Notes under the pieces: model-generated
Database searches by the model: none
The model's input: the letters and a program-made list of their open reading frames with translations, nothing else
What the model was told of the DNA's origin: nothing
Shown here: positions 39,146 through 48,080 of the stretch, in pieces
Layout: every line of letters begins with the position of its first letter
Numbering within the stretch: the stretch's first letter is position 1
Source: DASUHT01 sp038230835
GTDB taxonomy: Bacteria; Actinomycetota; Thermoleophilia; Gaiellales; JAICJC01
DNA: 64,000 nt
Direction of reading: 5' to 3'
Assembly (NCBI GenBank): GCA_038230835.1
Contig: JBBRMM010000016.1
Location: 1 to 64,000, forward strand
Made by a program: the position numbers and the translations under genes

Positions 39146-40417
39146 ATGGGATACGTGGTCTCGCAGATCGGCATGGCACTGAAGGACGCCTTCCTGATGG
39201 CGTGGGAGGTGTGGTGGGCGCTGGTGCTGGGCTTTGCAATTTCAGCCATCGTGCAGGCATGGGTTCCGCGCCAGCGGATCGAGGCGGCATTATCGGGCAG
39301 CGGCCCGCGGCCGCTTGCCTTGGCTACCGGACTTGGAGCCGCCTCGTCGTCGTGCTCCTACGCCGCCGTCGCGATCGGAAAGTCGCTGTTCGAAAAGGGC
39401 GCCTCTGCTGCCTCCACGCTCGCCTTCCAGTTCGCGTCGACCAACCTGGTCTGGGAACTCGGGCTCGTGCTTTGGGTGCTGATCGGGTGGCAGTTCACCG
39501 TGGCTGAGTACCTCGGCGGTCTGGTCATGATCGTGCTGATGGCGCTACTGCTGCGCCTGTTCGTATCACCCCGCCTTGAGGAGCAGGCACGCCAGCACGC
39601 TCAAGCAACAGACACCGGCCACCAGCACCACATGGCCGGTGAGGAGATGGGCTGGCGCGAGCGGCTGACCAGCACCTCGTCATGGTCCGACGTCGCGCAC
39701 AACTTCCGTGGCGACTGGCAGATGCTGTGGAAGGAGATCACGATCGGATTCCTGCTGGCCGGGTTCGTCGGCCTGCTCGGAAATAGCTTCTTCAACAGTC
39801 TCTTTCTGACGAGCGCCCCCGGTCCCGTCGCGACGATCGAGAACGTCGTTGTTGGGCCCATCATCGCCGTTCTCAGCTTCGTGTGCTCGGTCGGCAACGT
39901 TCCATTGGCGGCCGTGCTGTGGTCGGGCGGCATCAGTTTCGGTGGCGTCATGGCCTTCATCTTTGCCGACCTGATCGTGCTGCCGATCCTCGCGATCTAC
40001 CGCAAGTACTACGGCTGGGCATTCGCGCTTCGCATCGCCGCGCTCATGTTCATTACCATGGCCGTGGCCGCGCTGATCATCGACGGTGCTTTCACGGCAC
40101 TGGGGCTGGTGCCCACTGTGAGGCCGAGCCGTGCCGACATCTTCGCGTCGATCAAGGTCGACTACAAGCTCGTCCTCAACGCCGTCGGGCTGGTCATCTT
40201 TGCAGGCCTGTTTGGATTGACGATGCGCCGCGGGAGCACCGACCCCGTTTGCGGCATGAAGGTGGACCGGGCAAAAGCACTTAGGGCCCAGCACGCCGGA
40301 ACGACGTACCACTTCTGCTCGCAACACTGCCTGACGACGTTCCAAACTGACCCAGGCCACTACGCCGGTGGCAAGGCGCCTGCTGACGGGCCAGGCCACG
40401 AAGCACACGTCCGCTGA
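39146..40417 (+). CDS. ArsP/DUF318-type permease fused to a C-terminal YHS metal-binding domain
   Basis: A 423-residue membrane protein with 8-10 helices of the DUF318 permease family. The signature glycine/serine/cysteine segment GLGAASSSCSYAAVAIGKSLFEKGA and the second-half equivalent FVCSVGNVPLAAVLWSGG are present. A cytoplasmic His-rich loop lies between halves (about residues 152-165, GHQHHM). The last 50 residues form a YHS domain (DPVCGMKVDRAKAL, YHFCSQHC, YAGGKAP) as found in copper ATPases. It probably exports a thiophilic metal or organoarsenical; coupling to the CVCDL sensor supports this. Confidence 0.85.
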   Translation: MGYVVSQIGMALKDAFLMAWEVWWALVLGFAISAIVQAWVPRQRIEAALSGSGPRPLALATGLGAASSSCSYAAVAIGKSLFEKGASAASTLAFQFASTNLVWELGLVLWVLIGWQFTVAEYLGGLVMIVLMALLLRLFVSPRLEEQARQHAQATDTGHQHHMAGEEMGWRERLTSTSSWSDVAHNFRGDWQMLWKEITIGFLLAGFVGLLGNSFFNSLFLTSAPGPVATIENVVVGPIIAVLSFVCSVGNVPLAAVLWSGGISFGGVMAFIFADLIVLPILAIYRKYYGWAFALRIAALMFITMAVAALIIDGAFTALGLVPTVRPSRADIFASIKVDYKLVLNAVGLVIFAGLFGLTMRRGSTDPVCGMKVDRAKALRAQHAGTTYHFCSQHCLTTFQTDPGHYAGGKAPADGPGHEAHVR

Positions 40418-40492
40418 AGCCGGGAACCTTCTGGCATCCCCGAGCGTCAATGTCGAGAGGGGGATGACCACGATCGCCAGGAGGCCTGACCG

Positions 40493-41071
40493 GTGAACTA
40501 CTGCAAAGTCGCTGTTTTGCTCTGTCTCTCCCTGTCCTCCGCAGCCTGCGGCAGCGCCGCGGCGGCCCACCCGTCGTCGGGCCCATCCACCACGCCATCA
40601 TCGTCGAGTTCCGCCACGGATCGCACCGTGGCGGTCTACGCAGCGGTAATCCGCCGCCTCGTCGCCCAGGACGCCACCACGGGCGGCGCCCCTGCCATCG
40701 GTGCGGTGTACGTCATCGATGGGGCGGTCAACGGTGCCGAGAATCCACAACAGCCGCTGAGCGCGCAGAAGCCCCAGGAAGCTTTCAAATCCGCGGTGAA
40801 AGACGGGCTCAAGAAGGCGCTGCACAACCTCCCGCCGCTCTCATTCGTCGGAGCCCGCTCCTCCGTAGTCACCGGAGAACTCCCGGGACACGTCATCAAC
40901 CGCGGGATTCTGGTCACGCTCGGCCCCATCCGCGGGGGCGAGGACGCCGTTCAAGTTGGCAGCAGCTACTGGATGAACGGGCTCGCCGGGCAGTGGCTCA
41001 CATACGAAGTGCGCCGCCGAGACGATGGGTGGAATGTCGTCGGGACGACCGGCCCCGTGGCGATCTCCTGA
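40493..41071 (+). CDS. Small lipoprotein of unknown function
   Basis: A 192-residue exported protein. The signal peptide (VAVLLCLSLSSAAC) ends in a lipobox with Cys19, followed by a Ser/Thr/Pro-rich linker and a globular domain (AAVIRRLVAQDATTGG, ALHNLPPLSFVGARSSVVTG, GGEDAVQVGSSYWMNGLAGQ). No family is recognised. It starts at GTG after AGGAGG. It may belong to the permease operon, 75 bp away, though it is not obviously metal-binding. Confidence 0.7.
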   Translation: MNYCKVAVLLCLSLSSAACGSAAAAHPSSGPSTTPSSSSSATDRTVAVYAAVIRRLVAQDATTGGAPAIGAVYVIDGAVNGAENPQQPLSAQKPQEAFKSAVKDGLKKALHNLPPLSFVGARSSVVTGELPGHVINRGILVTLGPIRGGEDAVQVGSSYWMNGLAGQWLTYEVRRRDDGWNVVGTTGPVAIS

Positions 41072-41475
41072 GTGCAGGGCGACCGCACAACAACAAGGCG
41101 CACACAGGCTCCGCTGCCCGCCATCGATCCGCCGCGCTACGCGCCCGCAGGTGCTCGACGGCCGAGGGGCAGGGCCCACCAGCGCAGCCGGAGCGCATAT
41201 GCAAGGAGTGCTATTGAGGTCAAGCCGATTAGGGGCTGCACGGGGCTGGAAATAGGTCAGTGCGCCGGTCACTCCAGAAGCAGAACACTACCCGAGCAGT
41301 AAGGCCCGCGCCGACGATCCAGAAACCGAGGAAAATACTCTGCCCTATCCGTCGAGTTTGCAGGGGGATGGCGGGCGCGGGGCCCACGCGGACGGTGGCG
41401 GCCGTCCTCCGTACTTCCTGCCACGATTTCGTCTCCGCCGTAGGCGGCCGGCGCTCACTATCGATGGCACTAACT
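41072..41475. other. Gene-free stretch left of the insertion sequence
   Basis: Reading all frames gives only short, compositionally poor reading frames. Nothing recognisable is present. The insertion sequence that follows may have landed in already decayed sequence. Confidence 0.5.
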
Positions 41476-41537
41476 CAATGAACCCTGCCGGGTTTGATGG
41501 AGACTCGTTGGTCCAAATCCGCTAATGCTCATTTGTC

Positions 41538-42524
41538 TCAGTTCAACCGAGAGACGAGTGTGGCCTGCGACGAGATATCGGTCAAGGTGTCGGGCGCCCC
41601 TGGCAACGGCTCAGAGTTGTGGTTGCCGGCCCAGAAGGCCTCCTCGAAATCCGCCGGGGCCACCATGCCGATGGACCCGTGGATCCGCTCCGTGTTGAAC
41701 CAGTGGACGTAGTCGAGCGTCGCATGCTCAACGTCCTCGAGCCCGTACCAGGGACCGTCCTTGCGAATCAGTTCGGTCTTGTAGAGCCCGTTGAAGGACT
41801 CGGCGAGCGCGTTGTCATAAGAATCGCCGCGTGATCCCACCGATGCGTTGAGGCCGGCCGCCTCCAGGCGCTCCGTGTAGCGAATAGCTAGATATTGAAC
41901 ACCGCGGTCGCTGTGGTGTACGAGCTTGCTTAGGTCTTCGTCACGGCGCGTCCAGATGGCCATCTCCAGAGCGTCGAGTGCCAGGTCGGTGCGGAGCGAC
42001 CGCGACGCCTGCCAGCCAACAACCCGGCGCGAGAAGACGTCGACGATAAAGGCCACGTAAACCCAGCCAGAGTGCGTCTTGACGTAGGTGAGATCGGCAA
42101 CCCAAAGCCGGTTGGGTGCCGTGGCAACGAACTTCCGATCGACGAGGTCGCTTGGACGCTCCAATGCCGGGTCACCGAAGGTCGTTCGCACGGTCTTGCC
42201 ACGTACTGATCCACGCAGGCCCATGGTGCCCATTAGTCGTCGGGTCGTGCATCGCGCGACCGGGATGTCCTGGGCACGAAAGCGCTCCCAGACCTTCTCC
42301 GCCCCGTAAACGCTGTTGTTCTGCACCCAGGTGAACTCGATCGCCTCCTTCACATGCTCGTCGTGGCGGGCACGCCTGGATGGTTGGCGGTTCACGGCGG
42401 CGTAGTAGGTCTGCGGGGCGAACTGCAACACCTTGCAGATCGGCTCGACCCCGTAGGTTGCCTTGTTCGCCGCGATGTACCGGGTCACTTGCTGTGTCGA
42501 CCGTCGAACTCGGCCGCAAAAAAA
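41538..42524 (-). CDS. IS3-family OrfB transposase catalytic part (made by -1 frameshift)
   Basis: A DDE integrase core read in the -1 frame relative to OrfA from the slippery site. The catalytic triad is Asp in NRLWVADLTYVKT, Asp in VHHSDRGVQYLA, and Glu in NALAESFNGLYKTEL. The upstream YGAEKVWERFRAQDIPVARCT segment is the HTH_21 domain. The end WFNTERIHGSIGMVAPADFEEAFW is typical. It is joined to OrfA as one fusion transposase by frameshifting; alone it has no clear start. Confidence 0.9.
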   Translation of the reverse strand, partial: FFCGRVRRSTQQVTRYIAANKATYGVEPICKVLQFAPQTYYAAVNRQPSRRARHDEHVKEAIEFTWVQNNSVYGAEKVWERFRAQDIPVARCTTRRLMGTMGLRGSVRGKTVRTTFGDPALERPSDLVDRKFVATAPNRLWVADLTYVKTHSGWVYVAFIVDVFSRRVVGWQASRSLRTDLALDALEMAIWTRRDEDLSKLVHHSDRGVQYLAIRYTERLEAAGLNASVGSRGDSYDNALAESFNGLYKTELIRKDGPWYGLEDVEHATLDYVHWFNTERIHGSIGMVAPADFEEAFWAGNHNSEPLPGAPDTLTDISSQATLVSRLN

Positions 42525-42865
42525 GCCGACGCGCTCTTGAGTATCTCGTTGGCACGACGGAGCTCCTTGTTCTCTCGGCGCAGCTGCCGGAGCTCCTCGG
42601 TTTCCTCGGTCGTGAGGCCCGGCCGCTTGCCTGCGTCGGTCTCCGCCTGCTTCGTCCACGCGTGCAGCGTCGTCCAATGGACGCCCATCTTTGTGGCGAC
42701 GGATCTGATGGCCGCCATCCTGCTGGGATAGTCGCCGCGGTGGTCTTTGACCATCCGCACCGATCGCTCCTTCAGCTCAGGCGGGTAGGGCTTCCTGCTC
42801 TTTGGCCCGTTCGGTGGGCTTGCTGCGTCCATGGGTTCCTCCAGTGAGTCTGCTGGAGTCTCCAC
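42485..42865 (-). CDS. IS3-family OrfA (helix-turn-helix protein)
   Basis: A 126-residue DNA-binding part of the transposase. The helix-turn-helix is YPPELKERSVRMVKD...ATKMGVHWTTLHAWTKQAE. A leucine-zipper-like coil follows (TEELRQLRRENKELRRANEIL). The end SASAFFAAEFDG is encoded across TTTTTTT (42524-42518), the usual site for -1 ribosomal slippage into OrfB. The start is set back at a GTG close to the right inverted repeat; an ATG at residue 12 is also possible. Confidence 0.88.
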   Translation of the reverse strand: METPADSLEEPMDAASPPNGPKSRKPYPPELKERSVRMVKDHRGDYPSRMAAIRSVATKMGVHWTTLHAWTKQAETDAGKRPGLTTEETEELRQLRRENKELRRANEILKSASAFFAAEFDGRHSK

Positions 42866-43009
42866 ATTTCCCGGCCGGGTTCACAAGGCGGGCGCCCGAT
42901 GGCCGATCGCCGCTCCCTGCGGTCTAATGCGAGCGGACGTGTCACCACAGTAAATTGGGCAAGCTGGAGATAGGGGGGCTGGTGGTGTGTATACGCTCGC
43001 CGAGCGTCG

Positions 43010-43729
43010 ATGAACCTTATTAACGTTGGTATTGCATTCGGCGCCGGTACCCTCTCAATCACCTCGCCCTGTTGCCTCCCGCTCCTGCCCGGCTACCTCG
43101 GCTACATGACGGGCCTGTCGGGCACGGAGATGGAGCGGCGACGCGGCCGGCCTTTTGCCGCCGCCCTGATGTTCGTCGGCGGATTCACCGCCGTGTTCGC
43201 GATCCTGGGCGCCAGCGCATCCGCCCTGGGCCGCGCAGTCATCCAGAACCGCCCCGGCCTGGAGCACCTTGCCGGAGCGCTGATCCTTGCCACGGGACTG
43301 TTGCTGCTGCTGACGGAGCGCAGCCGTTTCCTAAGCCGCAGCGCCACATTGGGGGCCCGCTGGTCGCGAGGGCAGTTGTGGTCAGCGCCTCTTCTGGGAG
43401 CCGCGTTCGCAATCAGCTGGACACCATGCATCGGGCCCGTTCTCGCCGGTATTCTTGCGCTCGCAGGTTCTAGCGCCGAGGTTGGGCAGGGCGTCGGCCT
43501 TCTGGTGGTCTACAGCCTGGGGCTGGGGCTCCCGTTTGTGGCACTCAGCCTCTCGGCCCACCGAGTGAGCCGGTGGCTGCGGCCGGTCGCAAGGCGTGCC
43601 GCGCGGGTGCGGACCGGCGCCTCCCTCGTGCTGGTGCTGATGGGCGGCCTCTTGATCTTCGACCGATGGGTGCCCCTGATGGCCCCCATCCTCCGCATCT
43701 ATGCGCGGGCGCAGTGGCCCCCCGTGTAG
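43010..43729 (+). CDS. ccdA: CcdA-like thiol-disulfide membrane transporter
   Basis: A 239-residue protein with six membrane helices that carries electrons from cytoplasmic thioredoxin to the outside. The two redox cysteines lie in SPCCLPLLPGYL and SWTPCIGPVLAG, the standard CcdA positions; the first has an extra neighbouring Cys. Its stop codon lies 16 bp inside the next gene, which encodes an exported thioredoxin, its natural redox partner. This pair often serves cytochrome c maturation but can also protect exported thiols under metal stress, which fits the island. Confidence 0.85.
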   Translation: MNLINVGIAFGAGTLSITSPCCLPLLPGYLGYMTGLSGTEMERRRGRPFAAALMFVGGFTAVFAILGASASALGRAVIQNRPGLEHLAGALILATGLLLLLTERSRFLSRSATLGARWSRGQLWSAPLLGAAFAISWTPCIGPVLAGILALAGSSAEVGQGVGLLVVYSLGLGLPFVALSLSAHRVSRWLRPVARRAARVRTGASLVLVLMGGLLIFDRWVPLMAPILRIYARAQWPPV

Positions 43730-44250
43730 GCGCGGGCCGGGGCGCCCTCGCCGCGGTGTTCGTGCTGGTCATGGCCGGGTGCGGTCTTCAGCGCGATCTC
43801 AGCCAGGCTGCGCCCACCCGGCTCGTCAACCTCGGCGCCGCGCCCCCACTCGCCGGGGCCGATCTGAATAACGGCCACCTCGACCTGGCCTCGGAGCGGG
43901 GGCATGTGGTGGTGATTGATTTCTGGGCGTCGTGGTGCGGCCCTTGCCGGGCCGAACAGCCCGAACTGAACGCCCTATACGCGCGCGATAGCCTGCGCGG
44001 CGCCACATTCATCGGTGTGGATATGCGCGACGACCTGGCGTCGGCGCGTGCGTACGTGCGGGAGCTCCACGTTCCCTATCCGAGTATTTTCGACCCGTCT
44101 GCGACGGCGACGGCGGCGTTTAACGTGGCCGCCCCTCCAACTATCGTCGTGGTGGACCAGCGAGGACAGATCCGGCTCCAGCTGCTCGGAACCACCGTGG
44201 GCCTGGAGCAGACGGTCAACAGCCTGCTGGCTCAACCGCCTCCGAACTGA
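43714..44250 (+). CDS. TlpA-like lipoprotein thioredoxin
   Basis: A 178-residue exported thiol oxidoreductase. The N-terminus has a hydrophobic segment ending VMAGC (lipobox). The thioredoxin fold has active site FWASWCGPCRAEQPEL and the cis-Pro loop AAPPTIVVVD. The GTG at 43714 lies within the ccdA 3' end and continues the frame, showing coupled translation. It would accept electrons from CcdA and reduce disulfides outside the membrane. Confidence 0.88.
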   Translation: MAPRVGAGRGALAAVFVLVMAGCGLQRDLSQAAPTRLVNLGAAPPLAGADLNNGHLDLASERGHVVVIDFWASWCGPCRAEQPELNALYARDSLRGATFIGVDMRDDLASARAYVRELHVPYPSIFDPSATATAAFNVAAPPTIVVVDQRGQIRLQLLGTTVGLEQTVNSLLAQPPPN

Positions 44251-44259
44251 CGCCCCCGC

Positions 44260-45195
44260 TTAGTTCGTGGGCTGCCAGCTCCGGCCCGCGTCTGTGCTGC
44301 GGTAGACCTTGGCGCTGCTCCCGGCGAGGGCGGCTGCGTACCAGGTGCCGCCCCCTCGCCCGATGCCGGCGGCGGTGATGTCAGCCGGGGCTTCCGCAAC
44401 GGAGTGCCAGGTGGAGCCAGTGTCTGTGCTCTCCTGTAACCCGGTTGGTCCCACTGCGATCAGGTGTGATGGCTTCCCAGGCTCGGCGGCCAACCACGAC
44501 GCCATCGCGCCGCCGCTCGCGTGATTCCAGCTGCGGCCGCCATCGGTCGAGCGCGTAGTCCCAGCCTGCATGTCGGGCCCCACCAGAACGCTGCCTCCCG
44601 GCGTCGCAACAATGGGGCCCATCAGCATCAGATCCGCCCCTCCGATCGCGGCCCAGCTGTGTCCAGAGTCGGTGGTGGCATAAACGCCACGACCCACGAC
44701 GAACACCCACCAGTGTGAGGGCGCAGAGGGATCGAGGCCTACGCTGTGGACGTCGCTTCCGGGCAGCGGATCGGTCAGGTCCGCCCAATGCGTTCCGCCA
44801 TCGTTCGAAGCGTGCAGACCGCCGTGGCCGCCGACGACCATCTCGCGCCCATCCGGCGCCACCGCCCAGCTCATGGCGTCGACGTTCTGCAGGTCGCCGA
44901 TCTGACGGAAGGTCCGTCCCCCGTCCGTGCTGACCGCGGCGGACCCATGACCGCCGACGAAAAGGTGCTCAGAGTTTGTGGGGTCGACCACCACCGAGTG
45001 GAGATCGCCGCCGACGAAGGCACTCTCCGCACCACCGGCCGGCACCGATGCCGACCGCTGCAGGATCGCGAGCCCAACCAGACCGACAGCCGCGGTAGCA
45101 GCCGCCGCCCATACGACGCGGAGGCTTCGCCATCGCGATTGTCGCTCGGGCGGCCGGCTCTCTCGGCTCGGCCCCTCATACTGCCTGCTAGGCAT
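44260..45195 (-). CDS. Membrane-anchored BNR/sortilin-type beta-propeller protein
   Basis: A 311-residue protein with one N-terminal membrane helix (about residues 26-47) and an exterior beta-propeller. The blades repeat STDGGRTF, SNDGGTHW, TTDSGHSW, STDGGRSW, STDTGSTW and STDAGRSW, the Asp-box (S-x-D-x-G-x-x-W) of sialidase/YCF48-like propellers. Function is unknown; no catalytic residues are evident. ATG 45195 is chosen; the frame is open to 45408. Homologues of this type are often annotated only as exo-alpha-sialidase or F510_1955 family proteins. Confidence 0.75.
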   Translation of the reverse strand: MPSRQYEGPSRESRPPERQSRWRSLRVVWAAAATAAVGLVGLAILQRSASVPAGGAESAFVGGDLHSVVVDPTNSEHLFVGGHGSAAVSTDGGRTFRQIGDLQNVDAMSWAVAPDGREMVVGGHGGLHASNDGGTHWADLTDPLPGSDVHSVGLDPSAPSHWWVFVVGRGVYATTDSGHSWAAIGGADLMLMGPIVATPGGSVLVGPDMQAGTTRSTDGGRSWNHASGGAMASWLAAEPGKPSHLIAVGPTGLQESTDTGSTWHSVAEAPADITAAGIGRGGGTWYAAALAGSSAKVYRSTDAGRSWQPTN

Positions 45196-45320
45196 CCGGT
45201 CGTCCCCAACTGTGAACCTGGGGAATAGTAGGTCCCGGCGGTACATGGCCGTCGACGGTGCCTGCATGGGGATGACGAGGGCCCGGCCACACGGCATGGC
45301 CGGTGCGCCACAATCCGCGG

Positions 45321-45998
45321 ATGACGTTATTGGGAAGCCGGGCGTTGGCCGCGGCTTCGGGTCTGGATGTCCAAGTCTCTCGGGTACCGCAGAGGAGCGG
45401 CTGGGCACATTGGGATGCCTGGGGGATCACGCTTTTGGCCGCGACGGTAGCCGCCGTGGTCCTGGCCTTCCTGCTCTGGTGGCGCCTCCTGCGAGGCTGG
45501 TCCCACCATCCGTACCGACGGCTGGTATTCGGGTCCATGGCCTCGGCCGGCCGGAATATCGCGCTGCTGCTGTCGGTGGCCACGGTCGCGCACATCCTGG
45601 GTTGGACTCTGTGGGGATCAACTATCTTCGGTGGATTAGTCTTGGGTCTCGGCGCAATACTCACGGTTTGGGCTGGCCTGACCTTCGCAACGCAGTTTTC
45701 GGAGCGCATGGCCCGTTATGACCAGCGATTTCCTCATGCGGCGGCACGGTTTGCCGACCTTCCCCGGCCCAAGGTTCGAGAGAGTATGTACCCCTTCGTC
45801 TGCGCCGCAGCCGTTGGCTTCGTCGGCTACTTCTCATTTCTTGGGCACACTTTCAACCATGTGTTCCATGAGGGCAACTGGATCATCGGCGGGATCGCCG
45901 GATGGTCCATCGGCACCCTCGTACACATGCAACGGACATGGGTGTCAGCTCCCGCTGATCCGCGGCCTGACAAGCCCTCGCGTCGCCGCAAACGCTAG
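45321..45998 (+). CDS. Four-helix membrane protein of unknown function
   Basis: A 225-residue protein with about four membrane helices (near residues 33-53, 76-96, 100-125, 160-180). A segment GHTFNHVFHEGNWIIGGIAG carries three histidines and a carboxylate that could bind metal. A basic tail (KPSRRRKR) ends it in the cytoplasm. I do not recognise a family. It is divergent from the beta-propeller gene and precedes the left copy of the 0.4-kb repeat. Confidence 0.6.
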   Translation: MTLLGSRALAAASGLDVQVSRVPQRSGWAHWDAWGITLLAATVAAVVLAFLLWWRLLRGWSHHPYRRLVFGSMASAGRNIALLLSVATVAHILGWTLWGSTIFGGLVLGLGAILTVWAGLTFATQFSERMARYDQRFPHAAARFADLPRPKVRESMYPFVCAAAVGFVGYFSFLGHTFNHVFHEGNWIIGGIAGWSIGTLVHMQRTWVSAPADPRPDKPSRRRKR

Positions 45999-46027
45999 TT
46001 GGATGTCGCACGTGGCGGTAGAATTAC

Positions 46028-46431
46028 CAAATTCGACCGGCGTCCCGGAATGGATATGGGCTGAAATTACGGCGTCGGCGACGGAACCAAACCTATGTCC
46101 ACCAGGATCGCCCGGTCCGTTTCAGGCATCCTCCGATAGAGGTCCTCGGCGGTACGCGCGTCGAGCTGCTCAGCTGCTGCCGGGTCCGTCGGGCCTCCTG
46201 GGGGCAGCCGGCCTCCCAGCCACGCCGTCGGGTCGTCCTCGTTGGGCGCGGCCACACAGGTGATCTCATGCTGCAGGCTGGCACGGAGATCGGTCAGGTC
46301 CGGGTCGGCAACGGATGGCAGGTGCAGCTCGTCGAGGCCCTGGCGGAATATTACGAGGCAATCGCGCGCCCCGGCGTCTTCGGTAGTCGCAGGAGCGCAC
46401 CGGCGCAGCGTCTTTGCGGCGAGCGCGTCAT
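46028..46431. repeat. Left copy of an imperfect 0.4-kb direct repeat
   Basis: It begins CAAATTCGACCGGCGTCCCG and ends GAGCGCGTCAT; the same boundaries recur at 48081-48487 in the same orientation. The copies differ by scattered substitutions and a 3-bp length difference, so the duplication is not recent. This copy holds the 3' part only of the secreted-protein gene that is whole at the right copy. Confidence 0.85.
46067..46431 (-). pseudogene. Truncated paralogue of the 48120-48674 gene
   Basis: It reads DALAAKTLRRCAPATTED, DCLVIFRQGLDELHLPSVAD and AEDLYRRMPETDRAILVDIG, ending at the same TAA as its paralogue. The N-terminal signal/membrane part is absent because the repeat stops at 46431. 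A short internal frame disturbance (near 46210) replaces GWEVGCPQ by unrelated residues. Confidence 0.8.
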
Positions 46432-46529
46432 CCCGCGAGCATTTCGAATGCGGCCACAGCCGTTGCCACCTGAGCTTCGCTCGGGAGCTCGATCTCGTCG
46501 GCGGCACTGACATCTGCTCGTATGCGCAT
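46428..46529 (-). pseudogene. N-terminal stump of an ArsR-family regulator
   Basis: The 33 codons encode RADVSAADEIELPSEAQVA and TAVAAFEMLA, the standard N-terminus and alpha-1/alpha-2 lead-in (AAFEMLADPTRL) of an ArsR/SmtB sensor. It stops abruptly where the left repeat begins. It is divergent from the CDF gene at 46625, the position expected of that exporter's own sensor. The exporter has therefore lost its regulator. Confidence 0.7.
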
Positions 46530-46624
46530 GTGTTGTAGTATGACAGAGTCGCGCCCGCACGACGCAGACGGCGCACCACCCACTGTGAGGGTCTCGACAT
46601 GTGTTCCTCGCCCGGACGCGTCCG

Positions 46625-47524
46625 ATGAACCCGACTGCCAATGGCCGATCGGTGGAAGCAACTGCGCATGACGAGAGCGCGGACCGTCGGGACGCGAATC
46701 GGGCGATCGGGGTTTCAGCAGTCGGCCTGGCGATCACCGGCGGCGTCGAGCTGGCGCTCGCCATATTCACCGGCTCAGTGGCGCTCCTGGGAGACGCGCT
46801 CCATAACCTCTCCGATGTCTCGACTTCGGCCGTCGTCTTTCTCGGATTCCGGATCTCGAAGCGACCGCCGTCCAAGCGCTATCCCTATGGCTACGAGCGC
46901 GCAGAGGACCTTGCCGGCCTCGGTGTCGCGCTCGTCATCTGGCTGAGTGCGGCATTCGCCGGCTACGAAAGCTACCGCAAGCTGGTGGGCGGCCAGGGGA
47001 CAAGCCATGTCGGCATCGGCATGGCCGGCGCGGCGCTCGGCATCGTTGGCAATCAGGTCGTCGCGCGATACAAGGCGATCATCGGCAAGAGGATCCAGTC
47101 GGTCACGTTGGTGGCGGATGCCAAGCATTCATGGCTGGACGCGTTGTCATCTTTGGGTGCGCTGATTGGATTGCTGCTGGTCGCCACCGGACGGTCCTGG
47201 GGTGATCCCATCGCCGGGTTCGCAGTCACGCTCTTCATCCTCCACGTGGGATGGGAAGTCACAGGAGAGGTGTTGCATCACCTGATGGACGGGATCGGCG
47301 AGGACATTCTGGAGACTGCACGCCGCGCCGCCTCCGAGGTCGCCGGTGTCGGCGAAGCGACCGCACGGGGCCGTTGGATGGGCCGCTCGCTGCACATCGA
47401 GGTTGAGGGCCACGTGGCTCCCGGCACCACCGTGGCGGCTGGGAATGACATTGGCCAGCTCGTGGTCAGCCGTGTGTGTCAAGCAGTTCCAGAAGCCCGC
47501 GACGTGCGATTCATTCCAATCTAG
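46625..47524 (+). CDS. Cation diffusion facilitator family transporter
   Basis: A 299-residue metal exporter with six membrane helices. TM2 has ALLGDALHNLSDV and TM5 has VADAKHSWLDALSSLG, the HxxxD/DxxxD-type metal sites. PYGYERAEDLAGLG is the conserved loop. The C-terminal cytoplasmic domain is complete (IEVEGHVAPGTTVAAG). Its former ArsR-type sensor is truncated just upstream, so it may now be constitutive. ATG 46625 is used; an upstream GTG is in frame at 46601. It differs clearly from the other CDF genes in the island. Confidence 0.88.
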   Translation: MNPTANGRSVEATAHDESADRRDANRAIGVSAVGLAITGGVELALAIFTGSVALLGDALHNLSDVSTSAVVFLGFRISKRPPSKRYPYGYERAEDLAGLGVALVIWLSAAFAGYESYRKLVGGQGTSHVGIGMAGAALGIVGNQVVARYKAIIGKRIQSVTLVADAKHSWLDALSSLGALIGLLLVATGRSWGDPIAGFAVTLFILHVGWEVTGEVLHHLMDGIGEDILETARRAASEVAGVGEATARGRWMGRSLHIEVEGHVAPGTTVAAGNDIGQLVVSRVCQAVPEARDVRFIPI

Positions 47525-47649
47525 GGGCGGACGGTGGCGCCGTCCTGTGTTCTCCTTGGGGAGCAATCGCCGATTACCTCCCACGACGATCCGATTCCAG
47601 GCTCACCAGAGGGTAGGCTCATTCCATGTCGGGAACCCAAGCGGTGTGA

Positions 47650-48080
47650 ATCGCCATCGTGTACGAGGCCATCGGACGGTTCTCCCATCCCCAATCTATC
47701 CAGGCGGGACTGGTTATCGCGTCGGCATTGATCGCGATTGCGGTGAACACGTTCATCACGTTCCGGTGGCGTGGCGAAGGGCAGAACCTGAACGTCCAGG
47801 CGGCGATGCTGCACGTTCTGGGCGACCTCGCGGCCTCAGTGGGGGTGGTGGTCGCCGCCGTCATCGTCCTCTCGACAGGCTGGCTGTACGCCGATCCGTT
47901 GATCTCCGTAGGTATCGCACTCCTGGTTTCCTGGGAAGCCATCCGGATTGTTCTCAGTACGGTCAACATCCTTCTCGAAGGCGTCCCCAAAGGGGATCAG
48001 CCTTGACGACGTCGAGGCCACCATCCTTTGCGAGCCGGGCGTGTCGTCCGTTCATGACCTGCATGTATGGGCTAACTACT
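47650..48080 (+). pseudogene. Fragment of a CzcD-type CDF gene, frameshifted and cut at both ends
   Basis: Translation gives IAIVYEAIGRFSHPQSIQAG, then NLNVQAAMLHVLGDLAASVG, then ILLEGVPKG, the last four helices of a CzcD-like exporter. The frame breaks at CCCAAAGGGG (about 47990), where one extra G shifts it; removing it restores ISLDDVEATILCEPGVSSVH-type C-terminal domain sequence. It stops at HVWA where the right repeat begins. The first half of the gene is missing. Confidence 0.8.

Larger units (their letters stand above)
41479..42883 (-). mobile_element. Complete IS3-family insertion sequence with 3-bp target duplication
   Basis: The element is 1405 bp. Its ends are 29-bp imperfect inverted repeats. 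The outer matching part is TGAACCC-x-GCCGGG; after five mismatched bases the inner part TGGAGACTC also matches. Directly outside both ends lies CAA (41476-41478 and 42884-42886), a 3-bp duplication as IS3 elements make. Two overlapping reading frames encode the transposase with a T7 slippery run between them. All parts look intact, so it may still move. Confidence 0.9.
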
